Assembly (NCBI GenBank): GCA_022616105.1
Contig: JAKEFL010000036.1
Location: 1-36,866 of the forward strand
Direction: 5' to 3'
Length of the DNA stretch: 36,866 bases
Origin: Anaerolineae bacterium
GTDB taxonomy: Bacteria > Chloroflexota > Anaerolineae > Anaerolineales > Villigracilaceae
Numbering within the stretch: position 1 is the first letter of the stretch; the number at the start of each line of letters is the position of its first letter. The notes beneath the pieces were generated by a model, which had not been told where the DNA came from, searched no databases, and saw only the letters and a program-made list of their open reading frames with translations. This document shows, piece after piece, positions 1 through 8,065 of the stretch. The position numbers and the translations under genes were made by a program.

Positions 1-66
1 CAAACTCATAAACTCGCCAGAGCATTTCAACAAACCTGGCAAATCTGCTTTGCCCGCAATGACGTG

Positions 67-687
67 TCACTTATTTTGGGCAAAATTTAGGTGCCAGGTC
101 TCTAAAGTAATATACTTTCGCCTCGGATTAATTCCCACCACTCCCTCAAAAACTCCTTTGATTGTTTTCATGTCTGCTTCCATATTTTCTGTTGGATAAA
201 ACACCTGTCCAATACGGACTGTCTTGTGCTTGCCATCTACAACTGCCATCACGATGGGAATCCCTGCGCTTTTTGCGATGTGATAAAAACCATGCTTCCA
301 TTCCTGCACGTGATGACGCGTCCCTTCGGGCGCGATGGTTAGGATGAACGTATCCGATTTTTTGCAGGCGTCCACCATTTGTTCCACCAATCCTGTGGAT
401 TTTTTACGGTCTACGGGAACGCCACCGCAATAATAGAAGAACCGGCCCAACGGCGAACGGAATATTTCCGCCTTGCCCATGAAGCGGACATTTGCCCTTA
501 GCGTGAAGATCACGCCGAGGAACAGGAGGAAGTCCCAGTTGGAAGTGTGCGGCGCGCCGATCAAAACAAATTTTGGCAGGTCGGGGAGTTTCCCCTCCAC
601 GCGCCAGCCGACCAGTCGCATAATGAATTTTGCAAGGTGGTGATATATCGTACTGAGAATGGGGGTGTTGAAAATTGTGGTTTTCAT
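67..687 (-). CDS. PlsC-like 1-acylglycerol-phosphate acyltransferase family protein
   Basis: This is a glycerolipid-type acyltransferase that would move an acyl chain onto a lysophospholipid or related acceptor at the inner face of the membrane. The catalytic HxxxxD box is present as HTSNWD (about residues 47-52) and the PEGTR substrate/phosphate motif as APEGTR (about 119-124). The length of about 206 aa is that of the short PlsC members. I use ATG at 687; an upstream in-frame GTG at 699 would overlap a TATAAG -10 hexamer (704 to 699), so the ATG is more likely and the mRNA would have almost no leader. It is divergent from the sulfotransferase starting near 757. The acyl acceptor cannot be read from the sequence. 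Confidence 0.85.
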   Translation of the reverse strand: MKTTIFNTPILSTIYHHLAKFIMRLVGWRVEGKLPDLPKFVLIGAPHTSNWDFLLFLGVIFTLRANVRFMGKAEIFRSPLGRFFYYCGGVPVDRKKSTGLVEQMVDACKKSDTFILTIAPEGTRHHVQEWKHGFYHIAKSAGIPIVMAVVDGKHKTVRIGQVFYPTENMEADMKTIKGVFEGVVGINPRRKYITLETWHLNFAQNK

Positions 688-698
688 GATGTATGCCA

Positions 699-704
699 CT
701 TATA
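699..704 (-). promoter_or_regulatory. -10 hexamer TATAAG, near-leaderless promoter of the acyltransferase
   Basis: TATAAG on the minus strand lies 11 nt before the ATG at 687. No Shine-Dalgarno sequence is visible. This matches the pattern at several other genes in the window. Confidence 0.4.
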
Positions 705-756
705 ACCCTGAAATTTGGTTTCTGTCTCGCAAGCGAATTTGTGGTTAAATACTTTC

Positions 757-1605
757 ATGTCATTGAAGTCATCGATCCGCTCCATTCTATATCAAACCGA
801 AAAAGGGATACAACGGATCCGCTTTGGTTCGCAACCTCAAGACTTGCCCACCCTGCTGGGCATCTCCTTCCCCAAAAGCGGGACGCATCTGCTCGATCAA
901 ATTTTGCTTGGCTTTGCAAATGTCGCGCCGTATGCCAAACGCCTCCATTCCTTTTACGCCGAATACGAAGGCGAAAGCGGAGTTAAGCACGCGCCCGAAC
1001 AAGCTGTTGCCTGGCTCGATTCGCTTCGTGCGCGCGATGTAGCGTCCGCGCATCTCTTTGCCAGACCGGAAACTGTCGCCCGCGTCTGCTCGCCCAAATT
1101 TGTTCCTTATTTCATCTTCCGCGATCCGCGCGATGTGGTCGTCTCGCATGTTTTTTATGTGACGGATATGGAAACGCGCCATGTTCATCACGAATATTAT
1201 CAATCCCTCGCCGATTTCAATGCGCGGCTCAATGTCAGTATTTTGGGCAGACCTGATGCGGGCGTGGAATTCCCAAATATCGCCGAGCGCTTCATTCCAT
1301 ATTTGGGCTGGCTTGATCATCCTGAAGTGTTATCGCTTCATTTTGAGGATTTGATCAACAACCGCGCCGCGACGTTGAACCGCATCATTGACCACTTCCT
1401 CGCCCGCGTTCCGCTTCAGACTCCCCGGAACCCGATTCTTGATTCTTTGGAATCATCCATCAACCCAACTCGTTCCCCCACTTTCCGTTCAGGGAAGACT
1501 GGCGAGTGGAAGAAATATTTCACCGATGATCATAAAAGGACTTTCAAAAATGTGGCGGGAGACTTATTGATACGATTAGGATATGAAAAGAATAATGATT
1601 GGTAG
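757..1605 (+). CDS. PAPS-dependent sulfotransferase (Sulfotransfer_1 type)
   Basis: The enzyme would transfer sulfate from PAPS to a hydroxyl of a small molecule, lipid or glycan. Using the ATG at 757 (282 aa), the 5'-phosphosulfate loop PKSGTHLL is at residues 39-46. The 3'-phosphate motif FRDPRDVVVSH starts near residue 121. The C-terminal GKTGEWKKYF segment matches the cytosolic sulfotransferase RxGxxGDWKxxF motif. An in-frame TTG at 715 would add 14 residues. A TTAAAT box ends 6 nt before the ATG at 757, consistent with a leaderless start. The next gene, a GT39-like transferase, follows within about 7 bp, so the two are probably co-transcribed and sulfation is tied to glycan synthesis. 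The acceptor is unknown. Confidence 0.88.
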   Translation: MSLKSSIRSILYQTEKGIQRIRFGSQPQDLPTLLGISFPKSGTHLLDQILLGFANVAPYAKRLHSFYAEYEGESGVKHAPEQAVAWLDSLRARDVASAHLFARPETVARVCSPKFVPYFIFRDPRDVVVSHVFYVTDMETRHVHHEYYQSLADFNARLNVSILGRPDAGVEFPNIAERFIPYLGWLDHPEVLSLHFEDLINNRAATLNRIIDHFLARVPLQTPRNPILDSLESSINPTRSPTFRSGKTGEWKKYFTDDHKRTFKNVAGDLLIRLGYEKNNDW

Positions 1606-1612
1606 AGTAGTT

Positions 1613-3127
1613 ATGAAGCCATCTAAATCAACTTCATTCTTTACAGATACGAACATATTGCTATTGTTAGGACTGGCTTTATTCCTCCTCCATATGTTCA
1701 CTAATCACCAGTACGGATTCCATCAGGATGAAATGGTTGTACTGGATAACGCAAACAACCTGGATTGGGGCTTCATCGAATATCCACCATTGACTCCATT
1801 CCTTGCGCGCATCGAATTGACACTATTTGGCTTGTCTCTTGTCAGCGCACGGACGTTCGCTGCGCTGGCACAAAGTATTGTAATGGTGCTGACAGGTCTG
1901 ATGGCGCGTGAACTTGGCGGAAAAAGACCAGCACAGATCCTAGCAGCGGTTGCCGCGGCGATTGCACCTATTGCTCTCATTCAAGGATCGTTGATCCAAT
2001 ATGTGACCTTTGATTTTCTGTGGTCGGTGTTGATTGCTTATCTGGTCCTCCGATTGTTGAAATCAGAAGAGCCGCGCTGGTGGCTGGCAATTGGCATGGT
2101 GATCGGCTTGGGGATGATGACCAAGTATACGATGGCGTTTTATGTCGCGGGCCTGGTGGGAGGTGTGCTCTTCACTGGTGCACGTCGCTATTTGCGGAGC
2201 CCATGGCTATGGGCGGGAGTCGCTTTATCGTTATTGATTTTCCTGCCTAATCTCATTTGGCAAATTGAGCATAATTTCATTTCGTTGGAATTCCTTTCAA
2301 GTATCCATGAACGCGATGTTGAGATTGGACGCGCGGATGGATACATCATGGAGCAATTCGTCTTATGCGCCAATCCGTTTATGCTCCCATTATGGGTGGC
2401 TGGGTTGATCTATTATTTCAGGAGCGAGGCTGGAAAACGTTATCGCGTGATCGGCTGGATGTACGTTATTTCATTTTTGATCTATCTATTCACACAGGGT
2501 CGTTCGTATTATCAGGCGCCTGCTTATCCCATGCTAATCGCCGCAGGCGTTATTGCCTGGCAGCGGTGGCTGGAACAAATGACAGCGCAAAAGGCTCGAA
2601 TTGCTTTGGCAGCCACATGGATTTTCATAATTATTGGGGCAGTGGTTGGTGGCGTGCTGTCCCTGCCGGTCGCACCGATCAGCTCCCCGCTTTGGAATAT
2701 CACCAGTGAAGTGCATGACATTTTCACTGAACAAATTGGCTGGCATGAGATGATACAAACCGTCGCAGGCATTTACGCGAATCTACCTGAAGCGGAAAAG
2801 CCACGCGCAGGTATCCTTGCGGGGGAAAACGATGAAGCCGCCGCGCTAAATTTGTTTGGCGAGAATTATGGCTTACCCAAAGCGATTAGCAGCTCGAACA
2901 CATTCTTCCTGCGTGGATATGGTAATCCGCCGCCTGAAACGCTGATAGTTGTTGGCTTTTCGCAGGAAGCAGTCACCTCTCTCTTTGGGCAATGCGATGT
3001 CGCAGCGACGATCACGAATCCGCACGGCGTTGAGAATGATTTGCGAGATCCGCCAAACATATTTGTGTGCAGCAATCCGCGCTTGCCGTGGAATGAGTTG
3101 TGGAATAAATTGAAGCGATATTCATGA
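1613..3127 (+). CDS. GT39/ArnT-like membrane glycosyltransferase
   Basis: A polytopic protein of about 504 aa with roughly 10-12 hydrophobic segments and a soluble C-terminal tail of about 130 residues. The first extracytoplasmic loop carries HQDEM followed by WGFIEYPPLTP. This is the acidic-pair loop and following P-rich stretch typical of the PMT_2/GT39 family, which uses polyprenyl-phosphate sugars outside the membrane. I choose the ATG at 1613; an upstream ATG at 1583 would overlap the preceding sulfotransferase by 23 bp. The gene overlaps the next one by 4 bp (ATGA), so the two are translationally coupled. Donor sugar and acceptor cannot be deduced. Confidence 0.8.
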   Translation: MKPSKSTSFFTDTNILLLLGLALFLLHMFTNHQYGFHQDEMVVLDNANNLDWGFIEYPPLTPFLARIELTLFGLSLVSARTFAALAQSIVMVLTGLMARELGGKRPAQILAAVAAAIAPIALIQGSLIQYVTFDFLWSVLIAYLVLRLLKSEEPRWWLAIGMVIGLGMMTKYTMAFYVAGLVGGVLFTGARRYLRSPWLWAGVALSLLIFLPNLIWQIEHNFISLEFLSSIHERDVEIGRADGYIMEQFVLCANPFMLPLWVAGLIYYFRSEAGKRYRVIGWMYVISFLIYLFTQGRSYYQAPAYPMLIAAGVIAWQRWLEQMTAQKARIALAATWIFIIIGAVVGGVLSLPVAPISSPLWNITSEVHDIFTEQIGWHEMIQTVAGIYANLPEAEKPRAGILAGENDEAAALNLFGENYGLPKAISSSNTFFLRGYGNPPPETLIVVGFSQEAVTSLFGQCDVAATITNPHGVENDLRDPPNIFVCSNPRLPWNELWNKLKRYS

Positions 3128-4083
3128 AATATTCCATTGTCATCCGCGCCTATAACGAAGAAAAACACATCGGGCGTTTACTCGAAGGGATTCGACATCA
3201 AACGCTCAAAGACGCAGAAATTATCTTGGTCGATTCCGGTTCAAGTGATTCAACAATCGCCATTGCAGAATCCTTTGGCGCCCGGATTATAAGAATTCCT
3301 CCAAGCGAATTTACATTCGGGCGTTCACTCAATTTCGGACTTCGATCAGCGACACGTGAATTTGTTGTCATCGCCAGCGCGCATGTATATCCCGTGTACC
3401 CTGATTGGTTGGAGAGCCTCCTTCGCCCGTTTGAAAATGACAACATCGCTTTGACCTACGGTCAACAGCGCGGACCCGAATCCGCAAAATTTTCTGAGCA
3501 GCAAATATTTCATCAATGGTATCCCGATGTCAGCAAGCCAAAACAGGAAACTGCCTTTTGCAATAACGCTAATGCTGCCATTCGAAAAAGTTTATGGGAG
3601 AAGAATCCGTACGACGAAACATTGACCGGACTGGAGGATATAGCCTGGGCGAAATTGGCGAAAGAGCAGGGATATGACATTACGTATGTAGCCGAGGCGG
3701 AGGTTGTGCATGTGCATAACGAGACTCCGCGCGGTGTGTTCGATCGGTATCGCCGCGAAGCGATGGCATTCAAGCGAATTTACCCCGAGTCGCATTTCAA
3801 TATCTATGATTTCGCGCGCCTCACAACAATGAATATTCTGAGCGATTTGTGGCACGCGGCACGTGAACGCGTGTTGTGGAAGAATCTTGCGTCCATACTT
3901 TGGTTCCGTTTCATGCAATTTCATGGGACAAGAATGGGTTATCGCGAAACCAGCCTTATCACTCCCCAACTGCGTGAGACGTTTTATTATGCGAGAGAAA
4001 GAAAGACATTTGCACCTGGCGCAAGTGCAGGTGAGAAAGATGGAAAGAAGAGGGATATGGAACGGATTCGATATAATGAATAA
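3124..4083 (+). CDS. GT2 family glycosyltransferase with a repeat-derived C-terminal tail
   Basis: A GT-A fold glycosyltransferase, probably cytoplasmic or membrane-associated. It opens with SIVIRAYNEEKHIGRLLEGI and the nucleotide-binding DSGSSD motif. There is a CNNANAAIRKSLW substrate-loop segment and an ED pair (GLEDIAWA) that supplies the base, as in rhamnosyltransferase-like GT2 enzymes. It overlaps the upstream GT39 gene by 4 bp. The last 27 or so residues are unusual. Bases 4002-4040 are a 39-bp palindromic repeat that recurs, inverted and with one mismatch, at 14235-14273, so roughly residues 293-306 (core FAPGASAGEK) are encoded by a mobile repeat. Its stop overlaps the next gene's probable start by 8 bp. 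Confidence 0.85.
   Translation: MKYSIVIRAYNEEKHIGRLLEGIRHQTLKDAEIILVDSGSSDSTIAIAESFGARIIRIPPSEFTFGRSLNFGLRSATREFVVIASAHVYPVYPDWLESLLRPFENDNIALTYGQQRGPESAKFSEQQIFHQWYPDVSKPKQETAFCNNANAAIRKSLWEKNPYDETLTGLEDIAWAKLAKEQGYDITYVAEAEVVHVHNETPRGVFDRYRREAMAFKRIYPESHFNIYDFARLTTMNILSDLWHAARERVLWKNLASILWFRFMQFHGTRMGYRETSLITPQLRETFYYARERKTFAPGASAGEKDGKKRDMERIRYNE
4002..4040 (+). repeat. 39-bp palindromic repeat, copy 1, inside a GT2 gene
   Basis: Internal dyads CACCTG/CAGGTG and CACTTG/CAAGTG overlap in this element. The reverse complement at 14235-14273 differs at a single base by my reading. It is translated in frame as the C-terminal tail of the GT2 protein. Confidence 0.85.
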
Positions 4084-4858
4084 GATGAAAGGGAAAATAA
4101 TTGAAACCCTTCAAGAGATTGAAATAAAAGAAGGTGTAATTGCATTCTATGCCTGTGAAAGTGGGAGCCGGGCATGGGGCTTTCCATCAAGGGACAGCGA
4201 CTATGATGTCCGCTTTTTATATTTACACCCTGTGGATTGGTATTTGTCAATTGGCGAGAAACGAGATGTTATTGAATATCCAATTGATAATCAACTTGAC
4301 ATCAATGGCTGGGATTTGAAAAAGGCTCTGAGGTTGTTTCGAAAATCGAATCCACCATTACTTGAATGGCTCAACTCTCCAATCGTATACCAGGAAAAAT
4401 TCACAATTGCCTCGCAATTGCGTGGGCTGGCTAAAACATATTATTCCCCTAATGCCTGTATTCATCATTATTTGCATATGGCACAAGGTAATGTGCGTGA
4501 GTATCTTAAAGGCGAAAGAGTCTGGCTGAAGAAATATTTCTACGTGTTGCGTCCCATCCTTGCCATTAAATGGATTGAACAGGGCTATGGTGTGGCTCCT
4601 ACATCTTTCGGAACGCTTTTGGAGCAGATTGTGCCCGATGGTATATTAAAGGACGAAATTAAGAAATTGATTGAATTGAAAAGCATAGGTGCAGAGTTGG
4701 ATTACGGTGACCGAATATCTGTGATCAGCGACTTTATTGAAAATGAACTTGCACGTTTGGAGGAAGACCAAAAACACTATGAAAATAATCCGGCACCTGT
4801 TGAGGTTCTGGACAGATTGTTTCTACAGGCGCTTGATGAATTATCAAGCGTAAAATAA
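4076..4858 (+). CDS. RlaP/YcgL-like predicted nucleotidyltransferase (COG3541)
   Basis: A DNA polymerase beta-superfamily nucleotidyltransferase of about 260 aa. The motif GSRAWGFPSRDSDYDVRF (about residues 28-45) gives the GS..G..SDxDxR signature with the metal-binding acidic pair. The rest of the protein follows the COG3541 architecture (DxNGWDLKKALRLF, SPNACIHHYLHMA, KKYFYVLRPILAIKWIE). The family has been linked to RNA repair, but the substrate is not established. Start candidates are ATG at 4076 (overlapping the upstream stop) and ATG at 4085; the reading frame is open further upstream only because it runs through the GT2 gene. The 59-aa gene downstream begins 13 bp after the stop behind a good ribosome site. 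Confidence 0.8.
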   Translation: MNKMKGKIIETLQEIEIKEGVIAFYACESGSRAWGFPSRDSDYDVRFLYLHPVDWYLSIGEKRDVIEYPIDNQLDINGWDLKKALRLFRKSNPPLLEWLNSPIVYQEKFTIASQLRGLAKTYYSPNACIHHYLHMAQGNVREYLKGERVWLKKYFYVLRPILAIKWIEQGYGVAPTSFGTLLEQIVPDGILKDEIKKLIELKSIGAELDYGDRISVISDFIENELARLEEDQKHYENNPAPVEVLDRLFLQALDELSSVK

Positions 4859-4871
4859 AGGAGAAACGGAA

Positions 4872-5051
4872 ATGATAGCAGTCAAAAGACTTAAAGAAAT
4901 ACTTCAAGAACTCCCTGAAGATGCCCTGGCATATGCGTATGAAGGAGAAGTTGTTGGCATCATTTTTGTATCTTCCAATCATAAAGAACTAGGGTACATC
5001 CCCACAAAGGAAACAGGCTCCGACGATTTTGAGTTTATAAAAACTGAATAG
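4872..5051 (+). CDS. small conserved-looking protein, 59 aa, function unknown
   Basis: This is a short reading frame that I translated directly: ATG at 4872, stop TAG at 5049-5051. It begins MIAVKRLKEILQELPEDALA and ends in DFEFIKTE. It is preceded by AGGAG at 4858-4862, about 9 nt before the start, which strongly supports translation. The protein is acidic, with an N-terminal amphipathic helix (VKRLKEILQELPEDA) followed by predicted short strands (GEVVGIIFVSS, ELGYIP). The size and shape resemble small antitoxin-like or accessory proteins, but I do not recognise the family. It probably shares an mRNA with the RlaP-like gene just upstream. Confidence 0.7.
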   Translation: MIAVKRLKEILQELPEDALAYAYEGEVVGIIFVSSNHKELGYIPTKETGSDDFEFIKTE

Positions 5052-5134
5052 AAACAGGATTCCCGTAATACTTAATATCTATTGTCTTTCTTCACGAGTA
5101 TATTCACCCTAAATCTCACCCATGGCGCAATCTT

Positions 5135-5167
5135 AGGTGACAGTCATCTTGAAGATGACTGTCACCT
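5135..5167. repeat. perfect palindrome, 16-bp arms around one base
   Basis: The arms AGGTGACAGTCATCTT (5135-5150) and AAGATGACTGTCACCT (5152-5167) are perfect complements. The palindrome is followed by TTTT, so the transcript could fold as a terminator-like hairpin after the small gene. It lies directly upstream of the -10 box at 5187. Confidence 0.9.
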
Positions 5168-5186
5168 TTTAGACAAGCCAATTCGG

Positions 5187-5192
5187 TATAAT
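5187..5192 (+). promoter_or_regulatory. -10 hexamer TATAAT of a leaderless nucleotidyltransferase mRNA
   Basis: A consensus TATAAT ends 6 nt before the ATG at 5199, so transcription would start at or next to the start codon. No Shine-Dalgarno sequence is present. No clear -35 box is visible at 17-nt spacing; that position falls in the palindrome. Confidence 0.55.
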
Positions 5193-5198
5193 AGCGAT

Positions 5199-5561
5199 AT
5201 GGAAAAGATTTCCAAACGAGCGATTTCTTCATTTGCACAAAAAGTCGCCAAACAGTTCAATCCTCACAAGATTATCTTATTTGGCTCATACGCTTACGGT
5301 AAACCAACTGCAGATTCGGATGTGGATATATTGGTAGTCATGCCATTCAAGGGACGTAACCCCAAAAAAGCAACTGAAATTTGGATGGCGACCCAGCCGA
5401 AATTTCCTGTTGATATTATCGTTCGCAAGCCTTCGGAGTTGAAGAAGAGATTGCGACTGGGAGATTTCTTCCTCCGAGAGATAACACAAAAAGGCAAAGT
5501 GTTATATCAAAATACTGATGCTAAGAAGGTCGAGAAAAGAAACTCATTGGGGAAATCGTAA
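5199..5561 (+). CDS. MNT-type minimal nucleotidyltransferase domain protein
   Basis: A 120-aa protein with the minimal nucleotidyltransferase signature GSYAYGKPTADSDVDILVV (from about residue 29): GS, then a DxD pair. The third acidic residue falls in KFPVDIIV. Such proteins often pair with a HEPN partner in MntA/HepT toxin-antitoxin modules, where the nucleotidyltransferase AMPylates the toxin. No HEPN gene is adjacent here, so it may be an orphan or a remnant. The longer reading frame from 5082 would translate through the palindrome at 5135-5167 and is not needed: ATG at 5199 follows a TATAAT box by 6 nt. Confidence 0.8.
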   Translation: MEKISKRAISSFAQKVAKQFNPHKIILFGSYAYGKPTADSDVDILVVMPFKGRNPKKATEIWMATQPKFPVDIIVRKPSELKKRLRLGDFFLREITQKGKVLYQNTDAKKVEKRNSLGKS

Positions 5562-5569
5562 CTTCTTAT

Positions 5570-6151
5570 ATGACTCCTCCTCCTAACTCCATCTACCCCA
5601 AAGCCCGCGCAGAGTGGCGCAAGTGGCTTGAACAGAATCACACGAGCACTGAAGGCGTCTGGTTAATCAGTTATAAAAAGGCCACAGGCAAGCCGCGATT
5701 TGACTATTCCGAAGCCGTGGAAGAAGCTTTGTGTTTCGGTTGGATTGACAGTAAGGGAAACAAAGTCGACTACGAACGGTCCATGCTATGGATCGCGCCG
5801 CGCAAGGCGAAGACAGGCTGGTCAAAACTTAACAAGGAGCGCGTCGAGAGGTTGCTCAAAGAAGGACTCATGACACCTGCTGGGCTTGCCAAGGTGGAAG
5901 CCGCGAAGAAAGACGGATCATGGAATGCACTGGATGCTGTTGCAGCGTTGGAGATCCCGCCTGATCTTGTCAGGGCGTTCTCTAAAAATAAAACTGCAAA
6001 TGAATTCTTTGAATCTTTCCCGCGTTCTGTCAAAGGTGCAATCCTGCAATGGATTCTCAGCGCGAAGAAGCCTGAAACACGCGCGCAGCGAATCGATGAG
6101 ACGGTCACGAAGGCAGAGAAGAATATCCGTGCCAACCAGTGGCGGCAATAG
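5570..6151 (+). CDS. YdeI/OmdA-like protein (bacteriocin-protection family)
   Basis: A 193-aa soluble protein with the family pattern AEWRKWLEQNH, then EGVWLISYKKATGKPRFDYSEAVEEALCFGWID, the basic WIAPRKAKTGWSKLNKERVERL block and a C-terminal AQRIDETVTKAEKNIRA helix. The family (YdeI or OmpD-associated) is known from stress and bacteriocin-resistance contexts, but its biochemical role is not established. It starts 8 bp after the nucleotidyltransferase stop and ends 28 bp before the next membrane protein. It looks like a passenger between two glycan gene blocks. Confidence 0.82.
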   Translation: MTPPPNSIYPKARAEWRKWLEQNHTSTEGVWLISYKKATGKPRFDYSEAVEEALCFGWIDSKGNKVDYERSMLWIAPRKAKTGWSKLNKERVERLLKEGLMTPAGLAKVEAAKKDGSWNALDAVAALEIPPDLVRAFSKNKTANEFFESFPRSVKGAILQWILSAKKPETRAQRIDETVTKAEKNIRANQWRQ

Positions 6152-6179
6152 TGACTGTGCGCCAGCAGCAAATCAACCC

Positions 6180-8042
6180 ATGACCATCACCGCCAAATTG
6201 AAGAAAGTTAGTTTCGGAACAATCATCTCTTTGATCATTCCGTTGCTGTTGTTTTGGATAATTTTGATGTTTAGAATCCCATATTCCGTTACTTTTCATT
6301 TCAGTAATTATTCATTTGGTTTTTTTGTTATTGTCTTTCTAATCTATTACGCATTTCTACACTTGAAAGGTAATCTTGGGTTATTGGCTGCCTTTGGATT
6401 AACGATGGCGCTTTTGGCTTCGGCGCTCTCATATAAATGGACATCTGGCTTTTCGGATAATTTTCTGATTGGCGGTCTATTACCTTATAAAGATGCCAAG
6501 AATTATTATTTGGGGGCTAGTCTTATTCTGCAAGGGCTGCCTATAGAAAAGGCGGTACAGGCAGTTGAAAGGCCCTTGTTCCCGGGCTTCTTGGCATCGA
6601 TACTTATGATAACAAGTCAGAACTTGAAAATTGCAGTGGCGATCATTGTGCAGTTCGTTGGGATTGGGCTTTATTTATCAGCGAGACAGATTCACAATTC
6701 AATGGGTGCATTATCTGCGGGCCTATATAGTACGTTTATGTATTTTTATATACAGCCTTTAATTGGGTATACACTCAGTGAACTGCTGGGCTTTATGCTT
6801 GGCTGTTTTGCTTTTTTGTTGATTTGGCATGTTTCACATGACCTGAAGTGGTTCAATTTCATCCTTGGTTTAATGACTCTGCTGATGGCTGTAAGCGCTC
6901 GAGCGGGTGCTTTTTTTATCTTTCCCATGTTAATGATATGGGCAGGTTGGATCTTTCGGGGAGAAAACCGCTTTTCAATGAAGGCGGCTGCGTTGACTTT
7001 TGTCATCATACTGGTTGGATACTTCTTTATGAATACAATTTATCCTCAATTGCTTGGCATTCCCAGTGGATCTGCCTTTGGAAATTTCTCCTATGCACTT
7101 TATGGTCAGGTCAGGGGTGGGACAGGTTGGCATAGCGCTATAGAAGAATTGGGAACCAGGAATCCAGATTTAGTTTATCGCGCAGCGTTCCAATTTTTCC
7201 TGGAGCACCCAATCAGCCTGCTTATTGGATTTGCAAAGTCTTATCGAGACTTCTTTTTGCCTGGCGGTCCCAGTATTTTTCCTTTTAGATTCCATAGTTG
7301 GCAAGATTGGCCAGGTTTTGTTCTATGGATGGGAGCAATGGTATTGCTTATACGGGGAACAATACAATTGCTCAAAAATATTCGTTCAAATCCCGTATCT
7401 ATGCTGGTCAGTGGATTCATTGGTGTCATTTTATCAATCCCCTTTCTTCCCCCAATTGATGGTGGTTCACGTTTCTATGCCAGCACCATGCCATTCTTTT
7501 TTATCATCCCCGCGGTTGGCTTGAGTCGGCTTGGAAAGGAGAGGCTACAAAATTTCACATCAACGGACGAATTGTTTATATCTCGCCCATTATTCATAAT
7601 CTTGATTACACTAACTCTCATTGTACCGATTGGAATTTACTTTCTTCGTCAAAAGCCCACTTATACTATGCCATCTTGTACAACCGGGCAAACCCCCTTT
7701 GCCCTGGAGATTCAGCAGGGATCTTATATTAATCTTGTTAGGGAGGCGTCTGAATGTGGTTTGGTCCCCGAGGTTTGTTTGAGTGATTTTGAAAAGAACA
7801 ATACTGAGAAAGCAATGGATGATTATTATCAGAAATTGTTATTACTTACAAAAGGCAAGGATACTGATGTTAGAATAATACCCGCTGTTGACCTGATAAA
7901 TCAGGAATTTCATTATTTTTTTATTTCTCATGGAAACATCTCAGACAACCCATTACCTCAATTGGTAACAGGTTGCGCGGTGGAAATTATGACAGAAAAT
8001 CAAAGTATCTATCAGGTAGAATCAATATTCCCAATAAAGTAA
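6180..8042 (+). CDS. polytopic GT-C-like membrane protein, probable glycosyltransferase
   Basis: About 620 aa with roughly 12 hydrophobic segments up to about residue 490 and a soluble C-terminal domain of about 120 residues. After two or three membrane segments there is a loop with YKDAKNYYLGASLILQG and ERPLFPGFLASIL. This resembles the acidic loop and RPPLYP-like motif of GT39/PMT-type enzymes. I assign it as a GT-C member by topology and these motifs; the match is weaker than for the GT39 genes at 1613 and 14214. The frame is open from 5886, but the part before 6180 overlaps the YdeI-like gene in another frame. No ribosome site is evident before the ATG at 6180. The DNA is A+T-richer than its neighbours. 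Confidence 0.65.
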   Translation: MTITAKLKKVSFGTIISLIIPLLLFWIILMFRIPYSVTFHFSNYSFGFFVIVFLIYYAFLHLKGNLGLLAAFGLTMALLASALSYKWTSGFSDNFLIGGLLPYKDAKNYYLGASLILQGLPIEKAVQAVERPLFPGFLASILMITSQNLKIAVAIIVQFVGIGLYLSARQIHNSMGALSAGLYSTFMYFYIQPLIGYTLSELLGFMLGCFAFLLIWHVSHDLKWFNFILGLMTLLMAVSARAGAFFIFPMLMIWAGWIFRGENRFSMKAAALTFVIILVGYFFMNTIYPQLLGIPSGSAFGNFSYALYGQVRGGTGWHSAIEELGTRNPDLVYRAAFQFFLEHPISLLIGFAKSYRDFFLPGGPSIFPFRFHSWQDWPGFVLWMGAMVLLIRGTIQLLKNIRSNPVSMLVSGFIGVILSIPFLPPIDGGSRFYASTMPFFFIIPAVGLSRLGKERLQNFTSTDELFISRPLFIILITLTLIVPIGIYFLRQKPTYTMPSCTTGQTPFALEIQQGSYINLVREASECGLVPEVCLSDFEKNNTEKAMDDYYQKLLLLTKGKDTDVRIIPAVDLINQEFHYFFISHGNISDNPLPQLVTGCAVEIMTENQSIYQVESIFPIK

Positions 8043-8065
8043 GATTATTGCCAGAATCAAACTGA

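Noticed and set aside
1-66. Truncated palindromic repeat at the left edge (TGCCCGCAATGACG)
   Set aside because: It looks like part of a dispersed repeat, but the partner arm is not in the window, so it cannot be supported.
787-1320. 177-codon minus-strand frame opposite the first sulfotransferase
   Set aside because: It is the shadow of a gene with complete PAPS-binding motifs on the plus strand and has no recognisable domain.
5082-5198. N-terminal extension of the MNT-type nucleotidyltransferase
   Set aside because: It would translate through a perfect palindrome and the -10 box; the domain begins after 5199.
5199-5561. Complete MntA/HepT toxin-antitoxin module
   Set aside because: No HEPN-domain gene is adjacent; the downstream gene is a YdeI-like protein.
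5886-6179. Long N-terminal extension of the membrane protein at 6180
   Set aside because: It lies entirely within the YdeI-like gene in another frame and is Arg/Ser-rich without homology or membrane character.
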